NCBI GenBank assembly: GCA_016714815.1
Contig: JADKBZ010000004.1
Location: forward strand, 248,001-312,000
DNA from: Holophagales bacterium
GTDB taxonomy: Bacteria; Acidobacteriota; Thermoanaerobaculia; UBA5066
Length of the DNA stretch: 64,000 nucleotides
Reading direction: 5' to 3'
Positions 1 through 10,295 of this stretch are shown piece by piece. The translations under genes were made by a program, and so were the position numbers. The notes below the pieces were generated by a model. That model worked only from the letters and a program-made list of their open reading frames with translations. It did not search any database and was not told where the DNA came from. The stretch's first letter is position 1, and each line of letters opens with the position of its first letter.

Positions 1-2092
1 GCTTCCAGACCTCGATGGAATCGATGAGGCCTTCGTCGCCGAGGAACGAAACGCGGTCGCCGACTTTCCGGCCGAGGAGGCCCTTGGAGACGTCGGCGAG
101 GTAGGAGTAGACGTCGGCTTCGGGCCTCGAGTCCCACGGGCCGAGCAGGGTCACGGCGCGCGTCCCTCCGAGCAGCCGGAGGATGACTCGCGTGCCGGGC
201 CTCACCTCGGTGGTGTCGACGGTGGCCGGGTCGAGGACGCGGGCCTTGCGGAGCTCCTCCTGGAGGCGGGCGACGCGGACGTCGAGGTCCTGCTGGCGCT
301 GCTTGCGCGCCTGGTACTCGAAGTTCTCGGAGAGGTCGCCCTCGGCGCGGGCGAGCGCGAGCCCCTTCGTGTTCTCGGGAATATCGACGTGGGCGAGCTT
401 CTCGAGCTCCATCTTCTTCCCTTCGAGCGCCTCTTCCGTCACGAAGAAGTTCTCGTCGCCCCCCTTGCGAAGGTCGGGGAACCGCATCTCGGCGGCAGAG
501 AAGAGGGCGGCCCGGCGATGCGGCTCGAGGTCGTTGTGCCGGTCGAGCGCCTGGAGGAACTGCTGCGCGTCCTCGAGCGTCGCCTGCTTCACGAGCCACG
601 CCGCGGCCATCCCGGTCCGGTCGAAGAGCTCGCGAATCTTCGCGCGCCCTCCCCCGAGGTCTTCCCACGAGGCGGCGTCGAGGAGCCGGCCGAGGACCGT
701 CGGGGTCAGGCGGGCGCGGAAGGACTCGTCCTGGGCGGCGCGAAGGCCGAACCAGAGGAATGCCTTGGGTCCGCTCCGGGGCGACTTCAGGAGCTTGTCG
801 AGCGTCGCCTCGCGCGTCGGAGGGTCGACCTCGGCGAGCCGGCGGTCGATGAGGTCGAGCGTCCGGGCGTCCTCCTCGCGGAAGAACCACTCGGCGACGA
901 GCCTCGGACCGTCCTGCGGCCGCGAGGAGAGGAGCCCTTCCAGGAACCGCTCGCGCGAGAGCCGGTCCTCGATGTGCCCCAGCATCGGCAGCGGGGAATC
1001 GGGGACGAGCTCCTCCGGGGCGAAGCCGAGGGAGACCCCTTCGACCTTCTCGGCGGCGACCGCGAGCTCGTAGGCGAGGGAGACGTTCGTGGCACGAACC
1101 TCCCGCGCGTCCTCCGCGAGCTTGGCGGCCATCCGGGAGGCGAGCACGGGGTCGCGCTTGGAGTTCTTCCTGTAGAAGTCGAGCCGCGCCTCGGGGGTGT
1201 GGGCCTTCTCGAACTTCGCGAGGATGGCGGCGTCGGCAGCCTCCGTCGTGTGCGTCCACTCCACGGTGGCGCTCTTGCCCGACCCGTGCAGGACGACGTG
1301 GGCGTTCTTGCGCGCGGCCGTCCACCACGACGTCCAGCGCTCCTCGGGAACGAGGCCCGCCACCGCCTCCTTCACGTCCGCCAGGGCAAGGGGCCGGCCG
1401 AACGAGTCGAGGAGCCTCCGGAGCCCCTCGGACGGATCGGACAGGACGAGGGCGCCGAGCGCCTCGCGCGAGGTCAGCTTCTGGTGGAGGAAATGCCCGT
1501 CCGGGAGGGGAGTCAGGCTCTTCGCGGCGACGCCGATCGGGATCGAGACGCCGACCGACTTCTCGAAGTCGACCCGGACGGCGTCGAGGGCAAAGTTCAT
1601 CTCGACGACCTTCCCCGCCCCGCGGCCCGCCATGAAGAAGCAGCGGCCGACCTCGAACGTCAGCCACTTCTCAGCCCGCTCCATCCGCGCGAGCCCGTCG
1701 ACGGGCTCCTTCGCCTCGCGGAAGCGGAACCGTCCGAGGAGCGTCGTGAGGGAGGGCGAGTCGGGGTAGGCCAGCCGGATCGCTTCCTCGAAGTGCTTGT
1801 GGAAGCCGTCCTGCGTCGAGGGCGTCGCCCCTGCGCGAACGGCCTCCTTGAGCAGCGCCCACCGAAGGCGGTTCGACTCCGGGGAGGTTCCCGGCCCCTT
1901 CAGCGTCGCGTCGGCGAGCGTCGCGAGGTTCTGGAGCCGCCCCTTCTGTCCCGAGGCCCGGGCCAGCCCCCGGAATGCTGCCAGAAGCAGCTCACCGTTG
2001 GCCTCGGGGTCGAGAAGGGCATCCTTGACGGCATTCTCGACGACGTCGAGCTTCTTTTCGGACAGGAGCGACGAGAGCTCAGGAAGATTCAT
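1..2092 (-). CDS. GreA/GreB-family elongation factor with long N-terminal extension (partial, 3' end off window)
   Basis: The gene starts at ATG 2092 and is still open after 697 codons at the window edge. The last ~150 residues are a recognisable GreA/GreB protein. They carry the coiled-coil tip motif EGDLSENFEY with the acidic Asp and Glu that coordinate the cleavage Mg2+ in GreA, and a C-terminal FKBP-like domain ending in LLGRKVGDRVSFLG. GreA proteins rescue backtracked RNA polymerase by stimulating transcript cleavage. GreA is normally about 158 residues. Here roughly 530 residues of mostly helical sequence with no domain I recognise precede it. Similar long GreA-tailed proteins exist in some Acidobacteriota and Deltaproteobacteria, from memory. 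It is the last visible gene of the recO-to-greA minus-strand run, 51 bases after the chalcone-isomerase-like gene. The Gre domain is secure; the function of the extension is unknown. Confidence 0.85.
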   Translation of the reverse strand, partial: MNLPELSSLLSEKKLDVVENAVKDALLDPEANGELLLAAFRGLARASGQKGRLQNLATLADATLKGPGTSPESNRLRWALLKEAVRAGATPSTQDGFHKHFEEAIRLAYPDSPSLTTLLGRFRFREAKEPVDGLARMERAEKWLTFEVGRCFFMAGRGAGKVVEMNFALDAVRVDFEKSVGVSIPIGVAAKSLTPLPDGHFLHQKLTSREALGALVLSDPSEGLRRLLDSFGRPLALADVKEAVAGLVPEERWTSWWTAARKNAHVVLHGSGKSATVEWTHTTEAADAAILAKFEKAHTPEARLDFYRKNSKRDPVLASRMAAKLAEDAREVRATNVSLAYELAVAAEKVEGVSLGFAPEELVPDSPLPMLGHIEDRLSRERFLEGLLSSRPQDGPRLVAEWFFREEDARTLDLIDRRLAEVDPPTREATLDKLLKSPRSGPKAFLWFGLRAAQDESFRARLTPTVLGRLLDAASWEDLGGGRAKIRELFDRTGMAAAWLVKQATLEDAQQFLQALDRHNDLEPHRRAALFSAAEMRFPDLRKGGDENFFVTEEALEGKKMELEKLAHVDIPENTKGLALARAEGDLSENFEYQARKQRQQDLDVRVARLQEELRKARVLDPATVDTTEVRPGTRVILRLLGGTRAVTLLGPWDSRPEADVYSYLADVSKGLLGRKVGDRVSFLGDEGLIDSIEVWK

Positions 2093-2143
2093 ATTCGGGG
2101 CGGGAGTGTACCCGGCCCGCCCCGAATCTTCCCGGTCCGGGCC

Positions 2144-2713
2144 TCAGCGGCCCAGAAGTCCCTTCTGAAGGTCCTCGGACGGGGGCTTCGGCCCGAGCCA
2201 GAGGGAGAAGAGCACCTCGGCGAAATCCTTCCCCTCGAACGTCGCCACGTCCTTGCCGTCGCGGTTGACGACGGTGCCGGTTCCGGGAACGTAGGAGTAG
2301 GTGGTCATCGAGCCTTCCTTGACGTCCGTGACCGTGCCGAAGAACTTCTCGACGTTCGCCTTCTGGGCCGCGGCCTTCTGGGCGGCGTTCGCCTCGAAGC
2401 CCTCCTTGTAGGCGTCGACGAGCTTCTGCTTCTCGATGCTCCGGAGGAAGTGCATCGTCAGCGCCTTCGGCGCGTCGGCGGCGAGGATCGCCGCGGCATT
2501 CGCGTTCGGGGCCTCGAGGTAGAGGCCTCCGACGTAGACCTTGAAGACGGCCTTCTTGCGAAGCCCCATGCCGTTCAGCTTGAGGGTCTTCCCCGCCACG
2601 GTGAGCGTATCGGGCATCGTCGCGCCGGCGAGCTCCTTCGCAACCGCCGGGGTGGCCGCCAGGGCGAGAGCGAAAGCGAAGGTCAGGGCGAACGTTCGCC
2701 TGGAAAAGTGCAT
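2144..2713 (-). CDS. secreted chalcone-isomerase-like protein
   Basis: A 189-residue protein with an N-terminal signal peptide (hydrophobic stretch ending around AVAKE). The mature part contains the features of the bacterial chalcone isomerase-like family: LNGMGLRKKAVFKVYVGGLYLE near the N terminus and a closing segment ending SLWLGPKPP. Bacterial members are periplasmic or outer-membrane-associated and of unknown substrate; nothing suggests flavonoid chemistry. An upstream in-frame ATG at 2719 is possible, but GAGGAGG lies directly against it and only six bases from ATG 2713, so the Shine-Dalgarno favours 2713. It lies between the membrane protein and the GreA-fusion gene on the same strand. 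Confidence 0.8.
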   Translation of the reverse strand: MHFSRRTFALTFAFALALAATPAVAKELAGATMPDTLTVAGKTLKLNGMGLRKKAVFKVYVGGLYLEAPNANAAAILAADAPKALTMHFLRSIEKQKLVDAYKEGFEANAAQKAAAQKANVEKFFGTVTDVKEGSMTTYSYVPGTGTVVNRDGKDVATFEGKDFAEVLFSLWLGPKPPSEDLQKGLLGR

Positions 2714-2923
2714 GGTCATCCTCCTCAGGGTGTTGAGAATACTGCGTTAGCGCGGTCGCACGTCATCCCCGTCGAGCGGGAATGCCCCGCTGCCGCGCCG
2801 TGGGCTCCAGGCGGGCGGGAGGAGGCCGCACCTCCCGGGCGGACCGAAGGCTCTGCCATGGGCCGCGGAGCGGTCCCGGCGCGCACGCCACGAGGGGGGC
2901 GACGGACGCGCCCGCCAGGCGGG
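2714..2923. other. 210-bp intergenic spacer with small hairpin
   Basis: No gene is evident here. At 2910-2924 a GCCCGCC/GGCGGGC inverted repeat sits immediately downstream of the stop codon of the membrane-protein gene (minus strand). It has no following T-run, so it may be an mRNA-stabilising hairpin rather than an intrinsic terminator. Long alternate-frame reading through this spacer is expected at this G+C content. Confidence 0.4.
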
Positions 2924-4987
2924 CTATCGTTCCCCGGAACCGGCCGGGCGGGTCGTTACCGGGCTTCCCGCCTCGCCGAAGCCGGGCAGCGCCGCGATCG
3001 TGCTGTTTCGCTCGTCGGCGAGGAAGTCGGCGTAGTCCGCCGGCCACGCCGAGGGCGCCTGGCCGAGAGCCGCCGTCACCGCCGGCGTCCCGAGCGCGGC
3101 CGCTCGCTCCATCCAGGCTCTCGCGCTCGCCTCGTTTCCGGCGTCCCGGGCCGCGAGGGCGAGGACCGCGAAGATCGGCGGGGTCGCGCGCACCTTCGGC
3201 GAAAGCGAGTCGACGAAGGCCATCATGGTCTCTCGCCGGCCGAGGAGCCGGTAGGTTTCCGTCACGAGGGCGGCCGAGTCGGCCGACGGGTTGATGCCGT
3301 GGAGGCGGCCGGCGAGGTCGAGAGCTCGATCGAGCTTTCTCTGCTGCAGGGCCCGAAGGACCTGGTTCGACAGCGCCTGCGAGTACGCCTTTCCGCTGGC
3401 GGGGTCCGGCCCGCCCACGACGGAGCGGCCCAGGAATCCGAGGCTCGGCGGAGGCGCCACGGCGGCGACGAAACGGGGCGAGAAGGGGACGATTGTCGAC
3501 ACGAGGTCCGGCCGGCTCGACCTCCACGGCGGGTACTCGAGCCGCCGGGCCCGTTCGCGCGCGTCCTTCCCGGAACGGACCCAGAGGAGCCACGCGTGCG
3601 TGATGTGGTCGGAGGCCAGGGGGACTTCGTTGAGGACGAAGACGCCCGGCACCTGCGGCTCCGTCCCTGAGCTCGCCGGGCCGCCGAACGGGGGAAAGCG
3701 CCGGGCTACTTCCGCCGGGACGGGGACGGGGGCGAGCTTGGTCACGTAGGTCGCCACCGGGGCGGAGCTCTGAATCAGCGGAAGGGCGTCGAGAAGGATC
3801 GAAGCCGCCACGAAGGTCCGCCCGCGCGAGGGCTTCCAGCGTTCCGCGGCACAGGCGGCGAGGGCGGCGACGGCGGGCAGTCCCGGGACGAGGAGCCGAG
3901 GTCCCCAGCCGGCGACCCCGTGCCAGGCCCACCACGGCGCCGCCATCGCGAGGAGACTCGCGAGCGGCAGGAGGCTGGCGAGGACCTCGAGCCGGTCCGA
4001 GCCGGCCTCCCCGGGAGCGGAGCGCGCCCCGGCTCTCCACCGGCGCGCCGCTTCGACGAGCGCGGGTACGAGCGCCGGGAAGAAAAGGAGGAGCCCCTTG
4101 TTCGGGGAGAGGACGAGCCGGAGCAACCCCTCGAGGAACGGGTAGGAGAACGATTCCCCTCCGTAGCTCCGGAACAGGCCGCCGAAGCGGACGTACTCCG
4201 CCGCCGCCCAGACCGAGAGGATCGGCAGGGCCCCCGTGGCCGCGACGGCGATCCGCGCTCCCCGCGAGGCCCCCTGCGGGCTCCGCGAGGGACCGAGAAG
4301 GGGAAGGAGGGCGAAGGGCGCGACGACGACGAGCCCCGCCTTCGTCAGGACCGCGGCCCCCGCCGCGAGGCCGCCGAGGCCGGCCCACGCCAGTCCCCGG
4401 CCGCGGGTTTCCTGGCGCCGCGCCTCGAGGGCGGAGACGAAGGCCCCGACGAGACAGGCCGCCTGCAGCGGCTCGGACAGGTCGCACGTGAAGTAGTACC
4501 CCAGGGGTGATCCGAGGGAGGCGAGAAGGACGGCGAAGCCCTCTCCCCGCCCTCCGGCACCGAGGAGCCGGGCCGCACGTCCCGCGGCGGCGGCCGTGAG
4601 AAGCCCGAGTGCGAGCGGCGCGAGCAGGAACAGCGACTGCGATCCCCCGGGACCGAACGCCTTTTCGAAGGACGGAGCGAGCGCCGATGCGGGGAGCTGC
4701 GCGAGCGACATCCCGAGACCGTAGCGGGCGACGGCATCTCCCCCGGGCCTCGGGATCGCCGACAGCTGGATTCCGCGCGCGACGCCGACCTCCCCGGTCG
4801 TGGCGATCGCCACCGCCGTCTGGACCACCTGCCGGGCGTCGCCGATCCGGCCCACCTGCCGGTCGTCGGCGCACGCCACGAGGACGACGGCCACCGCGAG
4901 GAGCGCCTTTCTGGAAGCGCTCCAGCCCGCTCCTCCGGCGACCCGGCCGCGGGAGGGCGCGGCCCCCTTCCGCTCTCGCCGTCCCAA
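2924..4987 (-). CDS. large polytopic membrane protein, possible PMT-like glycosyltransferase
   Basis: A 687-residue protein. After a basic N terminus there is a first membrane segment (ALLAVAVVLVA), then about 8-10 further hydrophobic segments up to roughly residue 420. A soluble C-terminal part of about 270 residues follows; its end (from about residue 550) reads as TPR-like helical pairs (ALQQRKLDRALDLAGRLHG, ALAARDAGNEASARAWMERA). The layout resembles dolichyl-phosphate-mannose-type membrane glycosyltransferases, but I cannot point to a catalytic Asp-Glu loop, so the enzymatic call is tentative. It starts 12 bases after the glyS stop and is likely co-transcribed with it. Confidence 0.6.
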   Translation of the reverse strand: MGRRERKGAAPSRGRVAGGAGWSASRKALLAVAVVLVACADDRQVGRIGDARQVVQTAVAIATTGEVGVARGIQLSAIPRPGGDAVARYGLGMSLAQLPASALAPSFEKAFGPGGSQSLFLLAPLALGLLTAAAAGRAARLLGAGGRGEGFAVLLASLGSPLGYYFTCDLSEPLQAACLVGAFVSALEARRQETRGRGLAWAGLGGLAAGAAVLTKAGLVVVAPFALLPLLGPSRSPQGASRGARIAVAATGALPILSVWAAAEYVRFGGLFRSYGGESFSYPFLEGLLRLVLSPNKGLLLFFPALVPALVEAARRWRAGARSAPGEAGSDRLEVLASLLPLASLLAMAAPWWAWHGVAGWGPRLLVPGLPAVAALAACAAERWKPSRGRTFVAASILLDALPLIQSSAPVATYVTKLAPVPVPAEVARRFPPFGGPASSGTEPQVPGVFVLNEVPLASDHITHAWLLWVRSGKDARERARRLEYPPWRSSRPDLVSTIVPFSPRFVAAVAPPPSLGFLGRSVVGGPDPASGKAYSQALSNQVLRALQQRKLDRALDLAGRLHGINPSADSAALVTETYRLLGRRETMMAFVDSLSPKVRATPPIFAVLALAARDAGNEASARAWMERAAALGTPAVTAALGQAPSAWPADYADFLADERNSTIAALPGFGEAGSPVTTRPAGSGER

Positions 4988-4999
4988 CGTTTCCGTGCC

Positions 5000-7069
5000 C
5001 TACGTCTGGATCTCGCTCAGACGCGCGACCCGGAAGAACTGGTCGCGCATCGCCGCCAGGAGAGAGAGCCGGTTCGCCCGGACCGCCGCGTCGTCGACGA
5101 GGACCATGACGCCGACGAAGAAACGGTCGAGGCTCGGCCCGAGGGAGGCCATGACGGAGAGCGCCTCCTCGTAGCGGCGCGCCACGATGAGCTCGTCGAG
5201 GATCCCCCGGGCCTGGTAGAAGTCGCTCGCCAGCTGCCGCTCGGAGTCGTCGGACATCAGCGCGGGGTCGAGCTCGCCTCCGGCGGGGTCTCCCGCCTGG
5301 GTGAGGATGTTCTGCACCCTCTTGAAGGACGCCGCCAGAGAGCCGAAGTCGGGCTGCTTCCGGACGGCGGCGACCGCCGCGACGCGTTCGGCGGCGTCGG
5401 TGACGTCGGGGCAGGGGGTCGTGAGGACCGACTCGATCTCGTCGTGCCGGAATCCGCGCCGCTCGAGGAGGAAGCGAAGCCGGTCGAGGAGGAACGGGTG
5501 GAGCGAGGCCGCGACCTCCTCCGCCGTGGCGCCCGGAACCTCGTGGAGCCCGCGGGCCGTGGCGAGAGCCGCCGGCAGGTCGAGACGAATGCCTCCCTCG
5601 AGGAGGATCCTGACGACGCCGAGCGCCGCACGGCGAAGGGCGTACGGGTCGCGCGACCCGGTCGGGACGAGGCCGAGTGCGAAGAAGCCCGCGAGGGTGT
5701 CGAGCCGGTCGGCGAGGGCGACGAGACGCCCAACCTCGTCGCGCGGGAGGGCGTCGTCGGCCCCCGCCGGGAGGTAGTGGTCGTAGATCGCCTGCCAGAC
5801 GCTCTCCCCCTCGCCGTCGCGCCGCGCGTAGAGGCCGCCGACGACGCCCTGAAGGTCGGGGAACTCCCGGACCATGTCGGTGACGAGGTCGGCCCGCGCC
5901 AGCCGCGCCGCGCGCGACGCCTCGATGGCGGCGTCGCCCAGGCCGGAGTCGACGGCGAGGCGCCCCGCGAGCGCCTCGACCCGCTCCGTCTTCTGCAGCG
6001 TGTCGCCGAGCTTCTCCTGGAAGGAGAGGCGGGCGAGGCGCGGGACCCGTTCCTCGAGCGGGACCTTCCCGTCGTCGTCCCAGAAGAAGCGGGCGTCGGC
6101 GAAGCGGGCGTTCAGGACCCACTCGTTGCCGCGGACGATGTGCCCCTTCGGGTCGCCGAAGTGGTCCGCGACGGCGAAGAAGTAGGGGGCGAGCGCCCCC
6201 GCGGCGTCGCGGGTCGGCAGGACCTTCTGGTGCTCGCGCATCGCCGTGACGAGAATCTCCTCCGGGAGTTCGAGGTACGCCGGGTCGAACGAGCCGCGGT
6301 TAAGCCCTGGCCACTCGACGAGGTGCGCCATGATGTCGAGGAGGGCCACGTCGTCCACGGCGGAGCACCCCACCTCGGCGGCGAGCGCCTCGGCCTTTTC
6401 GACGAGGATCCGGCGCCGGACGCCGTAGTCGGTCTCGACGAACGCCGTGCGGAGCTTTGCGAGGTAGTCGTCGACGCCGACGACGACGATCCGACCCGGT
6501 GCCAACGTCCGATGACCGAAGGTCGTCCTTCCCGTCTCGACTCCGAAGAGCGAGAACGGCACGACGAGCCCGTCGAGGAGGCAGACGACGGAATGGACGG
6601 GGCGGATCCAGGAGTTCCGGCCGTCCCCCCACCGCATCATCCGCGGGAACGACATCTTCGAGACGACGACCGGGATCGCCTCGGCGAGGATCTCCGACGT
6701 GAGGCGCCCCTCGACCAGCTTGCGCACGGCGACGTAGTCGCCCTTCGGGGTCGAGACGACGCGCAGGGCCTCGACGGCGACGCCTTGTCCCCGGGCGAAC
6801 CCCTCGGCGGCCCGCGTCGGCCGGCCCTCGGCGTCGAAGGCGACCTTCACCGAAGGCCCGACGGCCTCCACCTCGTGGTCGTCCTGCATCTCGGGCAGGT
6901 CGAGGGAGAAGAGGACGAGGCGGCGGCTCGTGGAGTGGGAGAAGAACGTCCCCTCGACCCGCTCGGCGGCGAGCGCGTCGGCCACGCCGCGAAGGAGGTC
7001 GTTGCGCGCCTGCGAGAGGACTCCGGCGGGAATCTCTTCGGCCAGGATTTCCAGAAGGAATTCGGACAC
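5000..7069 (-). CDS. glyS: glycine--tRNA ligase beta subunit
   Basis: A 689-residue protein matching the usual length of GlyS. It begins MSEFLLEILAEEIPAG, the family's characteristic opening, and carries the conserved GSRDPYALRRAALG segment and a C-terminal anticodon-binding region. GlyS supplies tRNA recognition in the alpha2beta2 enzyme that charges tRNA-Gly; the catalytic site is in GlyQ. It starts with GTG one base after the glyQ TGA, and the ribosome site GGAGGAGG lies within the end of glyQ, so the two subunits are translationally coupled. Confidence 0.97.
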   Translation of the reverse strand: MSEFLLEILAEEIPAGVLSQARNDLLRGVADALAAERVEGTFFSHSTSRRLVLFSLDLPEMQDDHEVEAVGPSVKVAFDAEGRPTRAAEGFARGQGVAVEALRVVSTPKGDYVAVRKLVEGRLTSEILAEAIPVVVSKMSFPRMMRWGDGRNSWIRPVHSVVCLLDGLVVPFSLFGVETGRTTFGHRTLAPGRIVVVGVDDYLAKLRTAFVETDYGVRRRILVEKAEALAAEVGCSAVDDVALLDIMAHLVEWPGLNRGSFDPAYLELPEEILVTAMREHQKVLPTRDAAGALAPYFFAVADHFGDPKGHIVRGNEWVLNARFADARFFWDDDGKVPLEERVPRLARLSFQEKLGDTLQKTERVEALAGRLAVDSGLGDAAIEASRAARLARADLVTDMVREFPDLQGVVGGLYARRDGEGESVWQAIYDHYLPAGADDALPRDEVGRLVALADRLDTLAGFFALGLVPTGSRDPYALRRAALGVVRILLEGGIRLDLPAALATARGLHEVPGATAEEVAASLHPFLLDRLRFLLERRGFRHDEIESVLTTPCPDVTDAAERVAAVAAVRKQPDFGSLAASFKRVQNILTQAGDPAGGELDPALMSDDSERQLASDFYQARGILDELIVARRYEEALSVMASLGPSLDRFFVGVMVLVDDAAVRANRLSLLAAMRDQFFRVARLSEIQT

Positions 7070-7070
7070 T

Positions 7071-7985
<915 letters not shown>

Positions 7986-8053
7986 CGTCTCTCCCGTCGG
8001 GAACGCGCGGAAATCGAGGTAGCGGCGAAGGTTAGCAGGGCGGCGCGCCGGCG

Positions 8054-8806
8054 TCACGAGCCGGTCGTGAGGGTGTCGAGGAAACGGTGGCTCTTCAGCT
8101 CGTGGCCCAGGAAGCGCCGGCGCACTTCGCGAAGGAGGCTCTCCAGCGCCCGGAGAGAAGCGGCGTCCCCGGCGTTCCTTCGGACGAGGTCGTCGAGGCG
8201 CGAGCGGCGGATGTCGCCCAGGAGCCGGAGCACCGGGCCTGCGACCGGCACGGAGCCCGGAGAAGCGCACTCGTTCCCGACGACCCCCGGCAGCTGGGCG
8301 TCGAAGCGCGCACCCCCGGTCGACAGGTCCCGCCCGCAGGCGGCGCACTCGGTTCCTCCCGGCAGGAGCCCCGCGAGACGGAGGAGCCACGCCTCGAAGT
8401 AGCGCGCCGAGAGATCGGCGGGGGCCCCCGCCTCGAGGGAATCGAGAAGGTGCCGAGCGAGCCGGTAGGCCTCGGGCGCGGACTCCGCCTCCGGAAGGAA
8501 CGTCGAGAGGCTCTCGGCGACGTACGGCAGGAGCATCGCCGTCTCGGCCCGCGAGGCGAGGCCGAAGGCGCTCCGGACCAGCTCCAGGCCGTCGGCCCGC
8601 GCCAGGTCGCTCCCCTCCTTCTGGAAGAGCGTCACGGAGACCTCCGTGAGGAGCTCGATGAGCGCTCCGTGCCGGAACCGGCGCCGGGCTCCCCGAAGGG
8701 CGGCGCGGACGACGCCCCCGTCGCGAGTCAGGAGGGTCAGCACGACGTCCTTCTCGGAAAGGGCGTCGACCCTGAGAATGAAAGCCGTCGTGGAAACGAG
8801 CGCCAC
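8054..8806 (-). CDS. recO: DNA repair protein RecO
   Basis: A 250-residue protein with the RecO N-terminal OB-fold pattern (start GTG, then STTAFILRVDALSEKDVVLTLLTRDGG) and a helical C-terminal domain holding a CAAC half zinc site (TECAACGRD). RecO with RecR loads RecA onto SSB-coated single-stranded DNA in the RecF pathway. The reading frame is open further upstream, but homology begins at GTG 8806, giving the normal family length. This start overlaps the divergent MFS gene by about 29 bases. Confidence 0.92.
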   Translation of the reverse strand: MALVSTTAFILRVDALSEKDVVLTLLTRDGGVVRAALRGARRRFRHGALIELLTEVSVTLFQKEGSDLARADGLELVRSAFGLASRAETAMLLPYVAESLSTFLPEAESAPEAYRLARHLLDSLEAGAPADLSARYFEAWLLRLAGLLPGGTECAACGRDLSTGGARFDAQLPGVVGNECASPGSVPVAGPVLRLLGDIRRSRLDDLVRRNAGDAASLRALESLLREVRRRFLGHELKSHRFLDTLTTGS

Positions 8807-9998
8807 AGCCCCGCATTCTCCCTCCCGCCTCCCGCGGACGGTCCTGGCGCTCGGGGCCGTCTCGTTCCTGACGGACGCCTCGTCCGAAATGATCTTCCCG
8901 CTCCTGCCGGTCCTCCTGGCGACGCTTCCGGGAGCACCCGCCGTCGCGCTCGGGCTGATCGAGGGAGTCGCCGAGGCGACGTCCGCCGCGGTGAAGGTGA
9001 TCTCCGGGCGCCTTTCCGACCGGGCCCCCCGCCGCAAGCCCCTCGTCGTCGCCGGCTACGGGCTCTCCACCGCCGTCCGCCCCCTCGTCTCCCTCGCGGC
9101 GGCTTGGCCGCACGTCCTCCTCGTCCGTTTCGTCGACCGGATCGGCAAGGGAGTCCGCTCCGCACCACGGGACGCCCTCATCGCCGAGGTGACGCCGCCG
9201 GAGAGGCGGGGAGCGGCCTATGGCCTCCACCGCGCCATGGACAACGCCGGGGCCGTCGCCGGGCCGCTCCTGGCCGCCGCCCTCCTCGGCCTCTTCGCCC
9301 TCCCCCTGCGGACGGTTCTCGCCCTCTCGGCCGTTCCGGGCGTCCTCGCCGTCCTCGTCCTCGTCTTCGCGGTGAAGGAGAAGCCACGGCCCGCTCCCCC
9401 GCCGGCGAGCCGCGACGCGGCCGGGCCGGCGGCTCCGCTGCCGCCCGCCTTCCGGCGCGTCGCCGTGGCGATCACCCTCTTCACGCTCTCCGCCTCGTCC
9501 GACTCGTTCCTCCTCCTGAAGGCCCGCGAGGTCGGCATCTCCGCCGCCGGGATTCCGCTCGTCTGGGCCTTCTCCAACGCCGTCCGCGCGGCCCTCGGAA
9601 CCTGGGGCGGCGGCCTCTCGGACCGCTTCGGGCGCAAGCGCCTCCTCCTCGTCGCCTGGACCCTCTACGCCTCCTGCTACGCCCTCTTCGCCTTCGTGAG
9701 GACGCCGGCTGCGCTCCTTTCGGTCCTTGGCGTCTACTCGATCCACGCGGCGCTCTCGGAAGGGGCCGAGCGGGCGCTCGTGGCCGACCTCGTCCCGGCC
9801 GGGAGCCGCGGCCGCGCCTTCGGCTGGTTCCACGGCCTCCTCGGCCTCGCGGCGCTCCCCGCCAGCGCCGGCTTCGGCGTCCTCTGGACGCTCTACGGCT
9901 CGGGGACGGCCTTCCTCGCGGGGGCGGCCGTCGCCCTCCTGGCGGCCCTCTTCCTGGCCCTGGCAGTCCCTTCCCCTGCCGGGCGGGCCGTCCGCTAA
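8778..9998 (+). CDS. MFS transporter
   Basis: A 406-residue major facilitator with about 12 hydrophobic segments. The first begins TVLALGAVSFLTDASSEM. The loop-2/3 motif DRIGKGVRSAPRDALIAEV and the segment GLHRAMDNAGAVAGPL are typical of a subfamily of uncharacterised MFS proteins, annotated variously as drug or sugar permeases. The substrate cannot be inferred. ATG 8778 is the best start; GTG 8790 is an alternative that would still overlap recO. The zinc-ribbon gene follows after 10 bases and mqnE after that. Confidence 0.85.
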   Translation: MKAVVETSATAPHSPSRLPRTVLALGAVSFLTDASSEMIFPLLPVLLATLPGAPAVALGLIEGVAEATSAAVKVISGRLSDRAPRRKPLVVAGYGLSTAVRPLVSLAAAWPHVLLVRFVDRIGKGVRSAPRDALIAEVTPPERRGAAYGLHRAMDNAGAVAGPLLAAALLGLFALPLRTVLALSAVPGVLAVLVLVFAVKEKPRPAPPPASRDAAGPAAPLPPAFRRVAVAITLFTLSASSDSFLLLKAREVGISAAGIPLVWAFSNAVRAALGTWGGGLSDRFGRKRLLLVAWTLYASCYALFAFVRTPAALLSVLGVYSIHAALSEGAERALVADLVPAGSRGRAFGWFHGLLGLAALPASAGFGVLWTLYGSGTAFLAGAAVALLAALFLALAVPSPAGRAVR

Positions 9999-10008
9999 AC
10001 TCCGCGCC

Positions 10009-10257
10009 ATGTCCGGACCCGTGTGGAAGCTCCTCAAGATGCCCGGGACGTGCGACTCGTGCGGCGAGAACGCGACCGAGCTCCTCTCCGTCGGTACCGT
10101 CGTCGACTACGCGTTCCGCCCCGACTACCGCTTCTGCCGGTCCTGCTACGACCGCTACGAGGGCCGGCACGACGAGCTGCACCCGAAGGCCGTCCGGGAG
10201 CAGCAGCTCCCGCCGGTCATCTCGCGGCCCGACTCGGTGGAGGACGTCCCCGGGTGA
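10009..10257 (+). CDS. small zinc-ribbon protein
   Basis: An 82-residue protein with two Cys pairs, CDSC near residue 15 and CRSC near residue 41, spaced as in a single zinc ribbon or knuckle. No family is recognised. It starts 10 bases after the MFS stop. Its TGA overlaps a GTG that could serve as an extended start for mqnE, so it is probably co-translated with its neighbours. The function is unknown; a nucleic-acid or protein-binding adaptor is one possibility (inference). Confidence 0.7.
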   Translation: MSGPVWKLLKMPGTCDSCGENATELLSVGTVVDYAFRPDYRFCRSCYDRYEGRHDELHPKAVREQQLPPVISRPDSVEDVPG

Positions 10258-10295
10258 TCCCATCCGGGGCCGGCGCGCCGGCGGAGTCGGACGAG

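Noticed and set aside
389..3670. Very long plus-strand open frame opposite recognised minus genes
   Set aside because: Its Arg/Glu/Gly-rich product matches no family and mirrors genuine coding frames on the other strand. Such shadows are expected at ~70% G+C.
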